A stretch of DNA of 5,624 nt from DASYAN01 sp036501345 (lineage in GTDB: Bacteria > Chloroflexota > Ktedonobacteria > Ktedonobacterales > Ktedonobacteraceae), in contig DASYAN010000593.1 in assembly GCA_036501345.1 (NCBI GenBank), positions 1 through 5,624 on the forward strand, in the 5' to 3' direction. The notes beneath the pieces are model-generated. The model was given only the letters and a program-made list of their open reading frames with translations. It was not told where the DNA came from and ran no database searches. Below, piece by piece: positions 1-4,660 of the stretch. Position numbers and translations under genes: made by a program. Within the stretch, counting starts at the first letter, position 1; the number at the start of each line of letters is the position of its first letter.

Positions 1-5
1 TTCTC

Positions 6-69
6 TTTTTTAAGCATATCCCTCGACTGATACCAGCATATCGGTATCGCGTATCAGTTCCTTAAAAAA
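6..69. repeat. Two-segment inverted repeat (hairpin) at the left edge
   Basis: Outer arms TTTTTTAAG (6-14) and CTTAAAAAA (61-69) are perfectly complementary. Inner arms ACTGATAC (26-33) and GTATCAGT (51-58) are also perfect, and an alternative inner stem pairs GATACC (29-34) with GGTATC (43-48). The 8-bp word AGCATATC occurs directly repeated at 13-20 and 35-42. The A/T runs on both sides would suit a bidirectional terminator, but the long asymmetric internal loop and lack of a GC-rich stem also fit a mobile-element end or a palindromic intergenic repeat. The gene to its left is outside the window. Confidence 0.45.
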
Positions 70-107
70 CCGAATCTACTTGTCCTTCCCAATATCTTCT
101 AACCCCT

Positions 108-192
108 CTACACCTCAACCCCACCTCGTCCAGCATGTGCCACCGCAGCATGTGCAGGCGCAGGGCCCAGCCGAGTCTGATACGGCTCCCCA
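108..192 (-). pseudogene. Methylase/restriction-type C-terminal fragment, copy 1
   Basis: On the minus strand this reads PYQTRLGPAPAHAAVAHAGR followed by GGVEV and a TAG stop at 108-110. It matches, nearly residue for residue, the last 25 or so residues of the longer fragment at 5185-5481. Homology stops abruptly near 192, where the sequence passes straight into the 3' end of a truncated XRE gene. It has no start codon or promoter and is non-functional debris. The short plus-strand open frame over the same bases is its shadow. Confidence 0.7.
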
Positions 193-208
193 TCGCTTCT
201 ATTTTAAT

Positions 209-366
209 CATTCTTGCGAATCCTTGGGTGCTTCATCAAGGACTTCCTCGATGAGATCATGAACACTTACCTCAAGAGCACCTGCCAGCTTCTTGAGCGT
301 ATCGAGCGTGATTGACTGGTACGGGTCGCGGTAAATGGCTTGAATCGTGCTATAGGCTAGAAAGGT
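209..366 (-). pseudogene. Truncated XRE-family regulator (3' part of a copy of the 1297-1530 gene)
   Basis: The minus strand reads FLAYSTIQAIYRDPYQSITL and continues to the acidic tail ending DSQE, with a TGA stop at 209-211. It is near-identical to the C-terminal two thirds of the intact XRE gene at 1297-1530 (tail differences such as PKDSQE against PKNAQS). The N-terminal part, including the first helices and the start codon, is gone. The break lies at AGGT (363-366), beyond which the sequence matches the inside of the 72-aa gene found divergent from the intact copy. It therefore cannot make a complete HTH domain. Confidence 0.75.
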
Positions 367-475
367 TAGCCATGACTGGCTTTCATAGCACTGCCTCTCA
401 TGACATTATCAATCGCCAGCCGCGTCTGATACTGCTACTTGATTCTTGAGCAGCAGATTGCAGCTATTGAGTTCT
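363..475 (+). pseudogene. Broken copy of the 72-aa small gene (1714-1932)
   Basis: Plus-strand translation gives RLAMTGFHSTASHDIINRQ, matching RLAMTGFRTTTSHDIINHQ of the intact small protein. It then diverges, with an internal loss of about 30 bases and a frame change; similarity resumes in another frame as LILEQQIAAIE against ALIGEQAAIE. The start codon, Shine-Dalgarno site and promoter of the intact copy are absent because the left end is the deletion junction with the truncated XRE gene. It is non-functional. Confidence 0.65.
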
Positions 476-521
476 GGAGACGGCATCGTGTCGAGTTTTC
501 GATATGGGAAACTAAAAATGC

Positions 522-550
522 TTGAATATTACAAGAAAGTAATATATAAT
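522..550 (+). promoter_or_regulatory. Sigma70-like promoter of the 589-894 XRE gene
   Basis: TTGAAT (522-527) and TATAAT (545-550) are separated by 17 bases, which is very close to the sigma70 consensus. Transcription would start near 557, giving a leader of about 30 bases with a good Shine-Dalgarno site. An inverted repeat, listed separately, fills the spacer between the two boxes. Confidence 0.75.
526..545. promoter_or_regulatory. Candidate autoregulatory operator inside the promoter
   Basis: ATATTAC (526-532) and GTAATAT (539-545) form a perfect 7-bp inverted repeat with a 6-base spacer. It overlaps the end of the -35 box, the spacer and the first base of the -10 box. XRE/HigA-type antitoxins commonly bind such a dyad over their own promoter, so autorepression by the product of 589-894 is the natural inference. 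Binding is not shown by the sequence. Confidence 0.6.
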
Positions 551-576
551 AAAGACATGTGGGAAGTAGAATATAC

Positions 577-583
577 AGAGGAG
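577..583 (+). promoter_or_regulatory. Shine-Dalgarno site fixing the start at 589
   Basis: AGAGGAG lies 5 bases upstream of the ATG at 589. The in-frame GTG at 559 has no such site and falls about where transcription is expected to begin, so 589 is the start. Confidence 0.7.
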
Positions 584-588
584 TTATT

Positions 589-894
589 ATGAGCGGTCAT
601 CATCCAATTTCTAAGCTTTTTGATCGCTTCTCACCTGAAGAGAAACAAGAAATACAGGCAGAGACAAACAGACTACGTGAGGAAATGACTCTTCAGGAAT
701 TGCGTGAAGCCTTACACATCCAGCAAGGGGAACTAGGAGAGATGCTTGGTATTAAACAAGCTGCTGTTTCCCGTATGGAACGACGTAACGATATGTACCT
801 TAGTAGTCTCAGAAAAGCAGTAGAGGCTATGGGCGGTGAATTAGTAATTATTGCACGTTTCCAAGACGTAGAGGTGTGTTTGAATAACGGATAG
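589..894 (+). CDS. XRE-family HTH protein, orphan HigA-type antitoxin-like
   Basis: This 101-aa protein is probably a cytoplasmic DNA-binding regulator. After a charged N-terminus (residues 1-30) comes a Cro/C1-type helix-turn-helix at about 35-78, with QQGELGEMLGIKQAAVSRME as its core. It is followed by DMYLSSLRKAVEAMGGELVI. The pattern 'Q..vS+.E+R.Dmyls.Lr..veAmGGeL.i.a.F' is typical of antitoxins paired with phage Gp49-like/HigB toxins (family knowledge). Those pairs usually have the toxin immediately upstream, but here only promoter and debris lie upstream and a terminator lies downstream, so no toxin is visible. The start at 589 is chosen over GTG 559 because of the AGAGGAG site. It has its own promoter with a dyad in the spacer, suggesting autoregulation. 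It could be an orphan antitoxin, an anti-addiction gene, or a plain repressor. Confidence 0.85.
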   Translation: MSGHHPISKLFDRFSPEEKQEIQAETNRLREEMTLQELREALHIQQGELGEMLGIKQAAVSRMERRNDMYLSSLRKAVEAMGGELVIIARFQDVEVCLNNG

Positions 895-907
895 CTTTGA
901 AAGAAAA

Positions 908-940
908 AAGGGCTCGTCTCATTGACAAGCCTTTCTTTCT
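908..940 (+). terminator. Rho-independent terminator after the XRE gene
   Basis: AAGGGCTCGTC (908-918) pairs with GACAAGCCTTT (924-934) around a 5-base loop, with one C-A mismatch and one G-T wobble. A T-rich run continues to 940. It sits 13 bases after the TAG stop (892-894). A-rich sequence on the left (904-909) may allow some activity on the other strand. Confidence 0.7.
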
Positions 941-946
941 GCCCAC

Positions 947-1013
947 AATCACGCACTGAAGAGTTCGTGCGATACTCCCACACTGCTGCTTCTCCTTTTG
1001 CATTCTTAAGCCC
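947..1013 (-). pseudogene. Scrap of methylase tail joined to the end of an XRE copy
   Basis: TTCGTGCGATACTCCC (964-979) is the reverse complement of codons for GEYRT-like residues and matches TTCGTACGATACTCCCC in the copies near 1189 and 5316. It is followed by CACACTGCTGCTTCT and then GCATTCTTAAG (about 1001-1011), which matches the last codons of the intact XRE gene (GCATTCTTAGG near 1307). This looks like a collapsed copy of the same [methylase tail]-[XRE 3' end] junction seen at 190-215 and 1186-1320. It is too short to be functional. Confidence 0.45.
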
Positions 1014-1059
1014 AGCATCTTACTATCAATCTCCGCATCCTCTACACCCCCAGCGACCA

Positions 1060-1207
1060 GACCTCAACCCGACCTCGTCCAGCATGCGCCACAGCAGCAT
1101 TTGCAGGCGCAGGGTCTAGTCACGTCTGATACGGCTCCCCAGACTCTATCGCCTTCTGCATCTCATTATAGATCTCCAGGATCACACGCTTCGTACGATA
1201 CTCCCCA
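1060..1207 (-). pseudogene. Methylase/restriction-type C-terminal fragment, copy 2 (in-frame stop)
   Basis: The minus strand reads GEYRTKRVILEIYNEMQKAI then ESGEPYQT, an in-frame TGA, then LDPAPANAAVAHAGRGRVEV. The longer copy at 5185-5481 has an arginine codon where the stop is, and a TAG after GVEV that is lost here (it reads on as VEVW). The left part of the protein is missing: homology ends near 1207 at a CACACTGCTTCT sequence. With both a nonsense codon and a truncation it is clearly dead. Plus-strand open frames across it are shadows. Confidence 0.75.
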
Positions 1208-1305
1208 CACTGCTTCTACTTAAATCATTGTTGCAAAGATAGAATACCTATCTCTGGAACCGAGTGCGCAGGCTCGCCACACAGCTTCTGCTTAAATCAT
1301 GATTG
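1205..1305. repeat. Twofold repeat of the junction word CACAC-GCTTCT-CTTAAATCAT
   Basis: CACACTGCTTCTACTTAAAT (from 1206, continuing CATTG) and CACACAGCTTCTGCTTAAAT (from 1279, continuing CATGATTG) are near-identical and 73 bases apart. Degenerate versions lie at about 191-213 and 979-1000. The second copy runs into the stop of the intact XRE gene. The bases between the two copies (about 1230-1278) contain no gene I can recognise. Confidence 0.55.
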
Positions 1306-1530
1306 TGCATTCTTAGGTATTTCATCAGGGACTTCCTCGATGAGATCATTAACACTTACCTCAAGCGCATCCGCCAGCTTCTTGAGCGTATCGAGCGTGA
1401 TTGACTGGTACGGGTCACGATAAATGGCTTGAATGGTGCTATAGGCTAGAAAGGTCTTATGCGTCAGAGCCGTAATCGTCACGCCCTTCTCTTTGGCCAC
1501 TTCCTTCAGTCTTATGCGTATCCTTGACAT
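1297..1530 (-). CDS. Small XRE-family (Cro/C1-type) transcriptional regulator
   Basis: This 77-aa single-domain HTH protein should be a cytoplasmic DNA-binding regulator. It starts MSRIRIRLKEVAKEKGVTIT, followed by helix-turn-helix residues about 17-38 (ALTHKTFLAYSTIQAIYRD), then ITLDTLKKLADALEVSVNDL at about 43-62 and an acidic tail. This is the compact HTH_26/Cro type, in which the last helices pack under the DNA-reading domain (family knowledge). I chose the ATG at 1528-1530 because a purine-rich GGCGGGAG lies just upstream. The ATG at 1588-1590 would add 20 residues unlike the family and has no Shine-Dalgarno site. It faces away from the 72-aa gene at 1714, with about 180 bases between them, and may control both. 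A truncated copy lies at 209-366. I see no convincing minus-strand promoter; TACAAT (complement of 1552-1557) is the best -10 box but lacks a matching -35. Confidence 0.8.
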   Translation of the reverse strand: MSRIRIRLKEVAKEKGVTITALTHKTFLAYSTIQAIYRDPYQSITLDTLKKLADALEVSVNDLIEEVPDEIPKNAQS

Positions 1531-1604
1531 ATCTCCCGCCTTTTTCTCCAGATTGTACCTGAAACCCAACGAAAGTAGCTCGCTCAACATCGCTCGAGTA
1601 ATAC

Positions 1605-1633
1605 TTGACGAGTAAAAAATAACGAGTTATATT
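1605..1633 (+). promoter_or_regulatory. Sigma70-like promoter for the 72-aa gene
   Basis: TTGACG (1605-1610) and TATATT (1628-1633) are 17 bases apart, each one base off consensus. Transcription from about 1640 would give a leader of roughly 74 bases before the ATG at 1714. The position in the divergent interval makes it a plausible target of the XRE regulator at 1297-1530. Confidence 0.65.
1619..1630. promoter_or_regulatory. Small dyad between -35 and -10, possible operator
   Basis: ATAAC (1619-1623) and GTTAT (1626-1630) are inverted around GA, overlapping the start of the -10 box. CGAGT also occurs directly repeated at 1609-1613 and 1623-1627. A dyad here would suit repression by the divergently encoded XRE protein, but the arms are short and AT-rich, so chance is possible. 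Confidence 0.35.
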
Positions 1634-1713
1634 AAGAGATATCGTCACTCTCTCCTCTCTGGTTTCTTGTGACATCTGAGGGTGAGAGAGTTCTCTTTGG
1701 AGGGGAAAAGGAC

Positions 1714-1932
1714 ATGAGTGAGATAGCACGCCTGAAGAGGCAAATTGATATGGAGTGTGAGTCGATGAGGTTAGCCATGACGGGCTTTCGTACGACGACC
1801 TCTCATGACATCATCAATCACCAGTTCGATCGGCTCGGGGAGCATTATGAGCAGCTCGGTGCCTTGATTGGAGAGCAAGCGGCCATCGAGATGGTCATAG
1901 CTGCACTCGAGAGAAAAGAGCCATGTCAGTAG
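1714..1932 (+). CDS. Small conserved-looking protein of unknown function (72 aa)
   Basis: The product begins MSEIARLKRQIDMECESMRL and continues with a mostly helical, charged sequence. There is no signal peptide, membrane segment or cysteine motif. GGAGG (1699-1703) is 10 bases upstream of ATG 1714 and decides the start; an upstream in-frame extension to 1669 lacks a Shine-Dalgarno site. I recall similar short proteins (MSEIA.LKRQIE.ECEA, then a helical HDFI/RLG region) being numerous in Ktedonobacteria, with no known function; this is memory, not a search. A broken second copy at 363-475 keeps the central TGF..T.SHDIIN segment in frame, so the pair XRE plus this gene has been duplicated as a unit. 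Its 3' end overlaps the start of the next ORF by 10 bases. Possible roles are partner or effector of the XRE protein; none is shown. Confidence 0.65.
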   Translation: MSEIARLKRQIDMECESMRLAMTGFRTTTSHDIINHQFDRLGEHYEQLGALIGEQAAIEMVIAALERKEPCQ

Positions 1933-2042
1933 AATATGCCGATCCTGATGCTCCTCTGCTGACCAGTCTCGTCATCGAATCCATCTTGCCGCAACACAGG
2001 GAAACCGTTAGTGATCCAAAAACTAGCACTATTGGTCACTAG
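1923..2042 (+). pseudogene. Short ORF overlapping the 72-aa gene, probably a truncated gene start
   Basis: ATG 1923 lies inside the end of the preceding gene (10-base overlap with its TAG), with AAAGAG just upstream, an arrangement typical of translational coupling. It encodes MSVEYADPDAPLLTSLVIES followed by ILPQHRETV and ends at TAG 2040-2042. The first 28 codons look like genuine coding sequence, whereas the last dozen cross a hairpin and the -35 region of the next operon. I infer that a longer downstream gene was cut off at about 2010, where the AT-rich operon now begins. The family is not recognised. It might instead be an intact 39-aa peptide. Confidence 0.45.
2010..2040. repeat. Inverted repeat at the left border of the three-gene operon
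   Basis: AGTGATCCAA (2010-2019) pairs with TTGGTCACT (2032-2040), with a single-base bulge and a 12-base loop. The right arm abuts the -35 box of the operon promoter. It may be an operator for the operon's HTH protein, a weak terminator of the upstream unit, or an end left by cassette insertion. No second copy is obvious at the right end of the operon. Confidence 0.4.
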
Positions 2043-2069
2043 ACAGTGTTTCATTGCTTAATGTAAAAT
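2040..2069 (+). promoter_or_regulatory. Likely promoter of the three-gene operon
   Basis: TAGACA (2040-2045) and TAAAAT (2064-2069) are each one base from consensus and 18 bases apart, placing the transcription start near 2076, about 30 bases before the GTG start at 2107. No comparable promoter is apparent in the 4-base gap at 2944-2947 or the 38-base gap at 3716-3753, so all three genes probably share this one. Confidence 0.55.
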
Positions 2070-2106
2070 AGAGTGTAAGGTAACAATTATAGAAGGGAAT
2101 ACACCA

Positions 2107-2943
2107 GTGAGCGAGCTTGATTTATCCAGGTTGATTGATGTCCCACGTACCATGCTAAAACATCCACCGCTTGTTCTAGCTCTTTGTCAAGTAAAATTTA
2201 GTAGTTTACTTGGTGTCACAGATCGTCATCTTCTCGCATTCCAACGATCTGTCCAATCGGATTATCCAATAGCTACCAGTGCTGAAGCAATAGAGCTTAC
2301 TATTGGTAGGAATCCTATTAACACAGAAATTAGAAGTGAACAGAGAAAGGTTCCTCAATGGCAATTTACAGACCGGAACGATAATTGGAAAATTGTTCTT
2401 TCTCAAGATTTCATGACACTTGAAGCACGAGCATATAATGACTTTGATGAGTTCCTTAATCGTTTAGAAGATGCGATAGGGTCTCTTGCTGAACATATCC
2501 AGCCAACTTTTATAACAAGGATTGGATTGCGATGCATAAATGAAATTCGACTTAATACCTTGAGGACAAATACTCATTGGGATAGTATTATTCGTACCGA
2601 TCTGTTAGGTCCACTTGTTATTCCTGAATTTATAGGACAGGCAAGTCAGATTATTTCTGCACAACAACTAGTTTTTCGTTATCCTGGTAATAGAGGGGTA
2701 AATATACATCATGGACTTCTTGCAGAGGGAACAACAGTCCAGGGTCACAAAAAACCTCAAGATATTAGCGATCCCTTTTATTTATTGGATTTTGATGTAT
2801 TCCAGGAATTTCCGCTCCCTGGCAATGGAGCGGAAGTGGACTCAAGCGCTATACAGCAATTTGTCAAAGAATATCACAAAGTTATTTACCAGTTGTTTCG
2901 TTGGTCAGTCACTCAAGAATATATCTCCATATTGGAGGGATAA
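2107..2943 (+). CDS. TIGR04255 family protein
   Basis: This 278-aa protein has the hallmarks of the sporadically distributed TIGR04255 family, whose function is unknown. It shows an N-terminal HPPLVLALCQVKF strand (19-31), a DYP (52-54), WQFTDRNDNWKIVLSQDFMT (85-104) leading to ARAYNDFDEFLNRLEDAI, the signature TRIGLRCINEIR (137-148), and a YLLDFDVF strand (225-232). It ends with an FVKEYHKVIYQLFRWSVTQE helix (252-271). Length is normal for the family and no domain is missing. There is no signal peptide or membrane segment, so it should be cytoplasmic. Translation starts at GTG 2107, with AAGGG 9 bases upstream. The next gene begins 4 bases after its stop, and a GGAGGG site for that gene lies within its last codons, so the two are probably coupled. 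Codon use is AT-richer than the flanks. It is the first gene of a three-gene operon and may work with the HTH and SQDCD proteins. Confidence 0.85.
   Translation: MSELDLSRLIDVPRTMLKHPPLVLALCQVKFSSLLGVTDRHLLAFQRSVQSDYPIATSAEAIELTIGRNPINTEIRSEQRKVPQWQFTDRNDNWKIVLSQDFMTLEARAYNDFDEFLNRLEDAIGSLAEHIQPTFITRIGLRCINEIRLNTLRTNTHWDSIIRTDLLGPLVIPEFIGQASQIISAQQLVFRYPGNRGVNIHHGLLAEGTTVQGHKKPQDISDPFYLLDFDVFQEFPLPGNGAEVDSSAIQQFVKEYHKVIYQLFRWSVTQEYISILEG
2934..2939 (+). promoter_or_regulatory. Shine-Dalgarno site fixing the start at 2948
   Basis: GGAGGG lies 8 bases before ATG 2948. The reading frame is open further upstream to about 2711, but that part is out of frame with, and entirely inside, the TIGR04255 gene, and the ATG at 2943 in TAATG is in another frame. 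The true start is therefore 2948. Confidence 0.8.
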
Positions 2944-2947
2944 TGCC

Positions 2948-3715
2948 ATGACAACAACAACTTCAACCAGCGTTCGTCCAGATATGCTCAGAAATATTGA
3001 TCAGAGCACGTCATCAGCCTCAACAGTGATTTTAGAGTTGGGTAATAGCTACTTGTTGATCGAGAACATAACTCCTATTGAGGATAATGCAACACATGAT
3101 GGAGGCACTTTAATAAGCAAGCCCAAAGTAAAATTTGCTGAATCTGCAAATTTACTAAAAAATAGATCTATTAGTGCAATTTGCTCAATTAACACATTTC
3201 CTGAGGTAATCAATAGATTAACTCAATGCAGTCAGCTGTCAAATCAGCTGGTAGAAGCTCAACCACACCTTGAAGCTATTCAATGGATTAAGAAGATAAC
3301 AGGTTTTTCCCAAACAAGACTTGGACAATTAATAGGAGTTACGCGCCAAACCATAGATGAATGGAAGAAGAAAGGTACACCAATTTCCGGCCCCAATCGC
3401 CAACGACTTTTTGCTGTTCGTGAGGTACTAGAACGTGCTGCATCAAGATACAAAACAAGAGAATTGCTTGTTGCTTGGCTTGACACGCCTGCAGGGGCTG
3501 ATGGACGTACGCCAGCGCAACTTCTTGCAGAAAATGAAATCAATAGAGCCCGCCTATTAGCAATGTCTTCTCCGTCTCCACAACTTGTTCCACCTCCCGC
3601 ATGGGTAAACCGACCTATTCCAGAAAGTTTTCGTAAGGGATCTGAACAGCGCCAGGAAGCACTTCCGCCGAATCCTGATAGTGAACTTGACGCATTGTTC
3701 GGTAATGAGGATTAA
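2948..3715 (+). CDS. HTH protein with possible MbcA/ParS (DUF2384)-like C-terminal segment
   Basis: This 255-aa protein is probably a DNA-binding regulator or antitoxin-like partner. Residues 1-25 are a Thr/Ser-rich disordered start and 26-45 a strand-forming VILELGNSYLLIENITPI. A HTH lies at about 108-142 (AIQWIKKITGFSQTRLGQLI then GVTRQTIDEWKKKG). Residues 150-206 form a helical region including LLVAWLDTPAGADGRTPAQL, which resembles the 'WL..p...l.GrtP.elL' pattern of MbcA/ParS/Xre antitoxin C-termini. The Pro-rich tail ends in acidic DSELDALFGNED. The N-terminal half matches nothing I recognise, and the protein is longer than classic Xre/ParS antitoxins. It lies between the TIGR04255 and SQDCD genes. 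In RES-Xre and Mbc systems the antitoxin precedes or follows its toxin directly (family knowledge), but neither neighbour looks like a RES/ParT toxin. It may autoregulate the operon through the dyad at 2010-2040. Confidence 0.75.
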   Translation: MTTTTSTSVRPDMLRNIDQSTSSASTVILELGNSYLLIENITPIEDNATHDGGTLISKPKVKFAESANLLKNRSISAICSINTFPEVINRLTQCSQLSNQLVEAQPHLEAIQWIKKITGFSQTRLGQLIGVTRQTIDEWKKKGTPISGPNRQRLFAVREVLERAASRYKTRELLVAWLDTPAGADGRTPAQLLAENEINRARLLAMSSPSPQLVPPPAWVNRPIPESFRKGSEQRQEALPPNPDSELDALFGNED

Positions 3716-3735
3716 AAGTCTATAAAAGAAAGATG

Positions 3736-3745
3736 GAAGGGAATA
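3736..3745 (+). promoter_or_regulatory. Ribosome binding region of the third operon gene, with long spacing
   Basis: GAAGGGAATA (3736-3745) is identical to the 10 bases at 2092-2101 in front of the first operon gene. Its AAGGG is 12 bases from ATG 3754, which is long. A closer ATG at 3744 is followed within two codons by TAA, so it makes only a two-codon frame. An alternative start at ATG 3763 is even farther away. Confidence 0.5.
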
Positions 3746-3753
3746 TGCTTTAA

Positions 3754-4620
3754 ATGACAAATATGGATGTGAAAGAGGAAGCATTAGGAGACGAATTACT
3801 TAGGAGAGGTTGGAAGCAAGGAACCCTATTTAATGCACCATCAATATATTTTACCTACCATGACCTTTCCCAATCGGACACCGAAGTTTTAACAAGTGTT
3901 CAAAAACGCAATTTAAAGGCTAATGAAAGGCTAATAGTTATTTCACAAGATTGCGATATTAAAGATATGAAACAGGAAAAATATATAGAGGCGATCATAT
4001 GCAAACCCTATAATCAAAATTTTATTGAGAAGGTTAGTCAGCTTAGCGCACGATGGTTTGTGGTAGATCCTAAAACACGCCTTGTTGCTGAGGCAAAGTA
4101 TAAAATTCAAATTGCTAAGCAGGTTTTTCTGCAACTTCAACCAGAACCATGGCCCGACAGCCCAAATAGGTTAGACGAATTCATCCGTTGGCTTGCTCGA
4201 CGATATGATAGACCAGCGCTTCCAGATGCAATGGTAGAAGTTTTTCAGAAACCCATTGAACAAGAAGTGAATAGTCTCAAAGAAAAGCATCCTGATATTT
4301 TCATAGCATTTAACGATGCTGTACATAATATCCGTGTAAATCTTCCTGCAAACGAAGATCCCCCTTTTGATCTCTATCTAACTTTTCTTGTTAGACCTGA
4401 TGGTCTGACAGAGGAATCTGCAAATGCTATCGATTTTACTAAAGAGCTTATTAAAACATGCCTTGATACAAATGTAGTTCATTTAGATCCTGACATTCGC
4501 ATTCTAACAGAGGAACAAATATCTATGAAAGAATATTTTGCTGGCCGTCCTCTATACTTCGATTATCTCACCTATGGAGGGGAGGAAATTGAGGGCGCTG
4601 AACCCTATAAAAGGATGTGA
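3754..4620 (+). CDS. Protein of unknown function with SQDCD motif
   Basis: I cannot name a function for this 288-aa cytoplasmic-looking protein. Visible features are an N-terminal RRGWKQGTLF (17-26), a hydrophobic strand with the motif LIVISQDCDI (60-69), YIEAIIC (77-83), and a central FIRWLARRYDRPALPDAMVE near 142-161. A helical, charged middle and YLTFLVRPDGLTEES follow. I recall bacterial proteins with the same order, 'QG...', 'lvv(I/L)SQ.CDi...E...vE' and 'RWLa.RY.RPa.PD', annotated as hypothetical and found in accessory islands; this is memory. The invariant-looking Ser-Gln-Asp-Cys-Asp could be catalytic or metal-binding, but no known nuclease or toxin motif is complete here. It ends at TGA 4618-4620, immediately followed by methylase-tail debris, so the operon ends here. 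It has no membrane segment or signal peptide. As last gene after an antitoxin-like HTH protein, an effector role is possible but unproven. Confidence 0.75.
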   Translation: MTNMDVKEEALGDELLRRGWKQGTLFNAPSIYFTYHDLSQSDTEVLTSVQKRNLKANERLIVISQDCDIKDMKQEKYIEAIICKPYNQNFIEKVSQLSARWFVVDPKTRLVAEAKYKIQIAKQVFLQLQPEPWPDSPNRLDEFIRWLARRYDRPALPDAMVEVFQKPIEQEVNSLKEKHPDIFIAFNDAVHNIRVNLPANEDPPFDLYLTFLVRPDGLTEESANAIDFTKELIKTCLDTNVVHLDPDIRILTEEQISMKEYFAGRPLYFDYLTYGGEEIEGAEPYKRM

Positions 4621-4660
4621 GTCATACTACTTGCCCAAAGACTGTCAGGACAATTTCGCA

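Noticed and set aside
80..262. Plus-strand open frame of about 60 codons
   Set aside because: It runs antisense across the methylase-tail fragment and the XRE remnant, has no Shine-Dalgarno site, and its composition simply mirrors the minus-strand relics.
366..560. A HigB/Gp49-like toxin gene upstream of the XRE antitoxin-like gene
   Set aside because: I looked for one because that is the usual partner, but these bases are a broken copy of the 72-aa gene followed by promoter sequence, with no toxin-like frame on either strand.
693..1119. Minus-strand frame 693-983 and plus-strand frame 922-1119
   Set aside because: The first is antisense to the XRE antitoxin-like gene and its terminator. 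The second is antisense to methylase-tail debris. Neither has a ribosome binding site or recognisable domain.
1531..1590. Upstream extension of the XRE regulator to ATG 1588-1590
   Set aside because: The extra 20 residues do not fit the compact HTH family and have no Shine-Dalgarno site, whereas ATG 1528-1530 does.
2711..2947. 79-codon N-terminal extension of the HTH protein
   Set aside because: It lies wholly inside the TIGR04255 gene in another frame, and a clear GGAGGG site marks ATG 2948.
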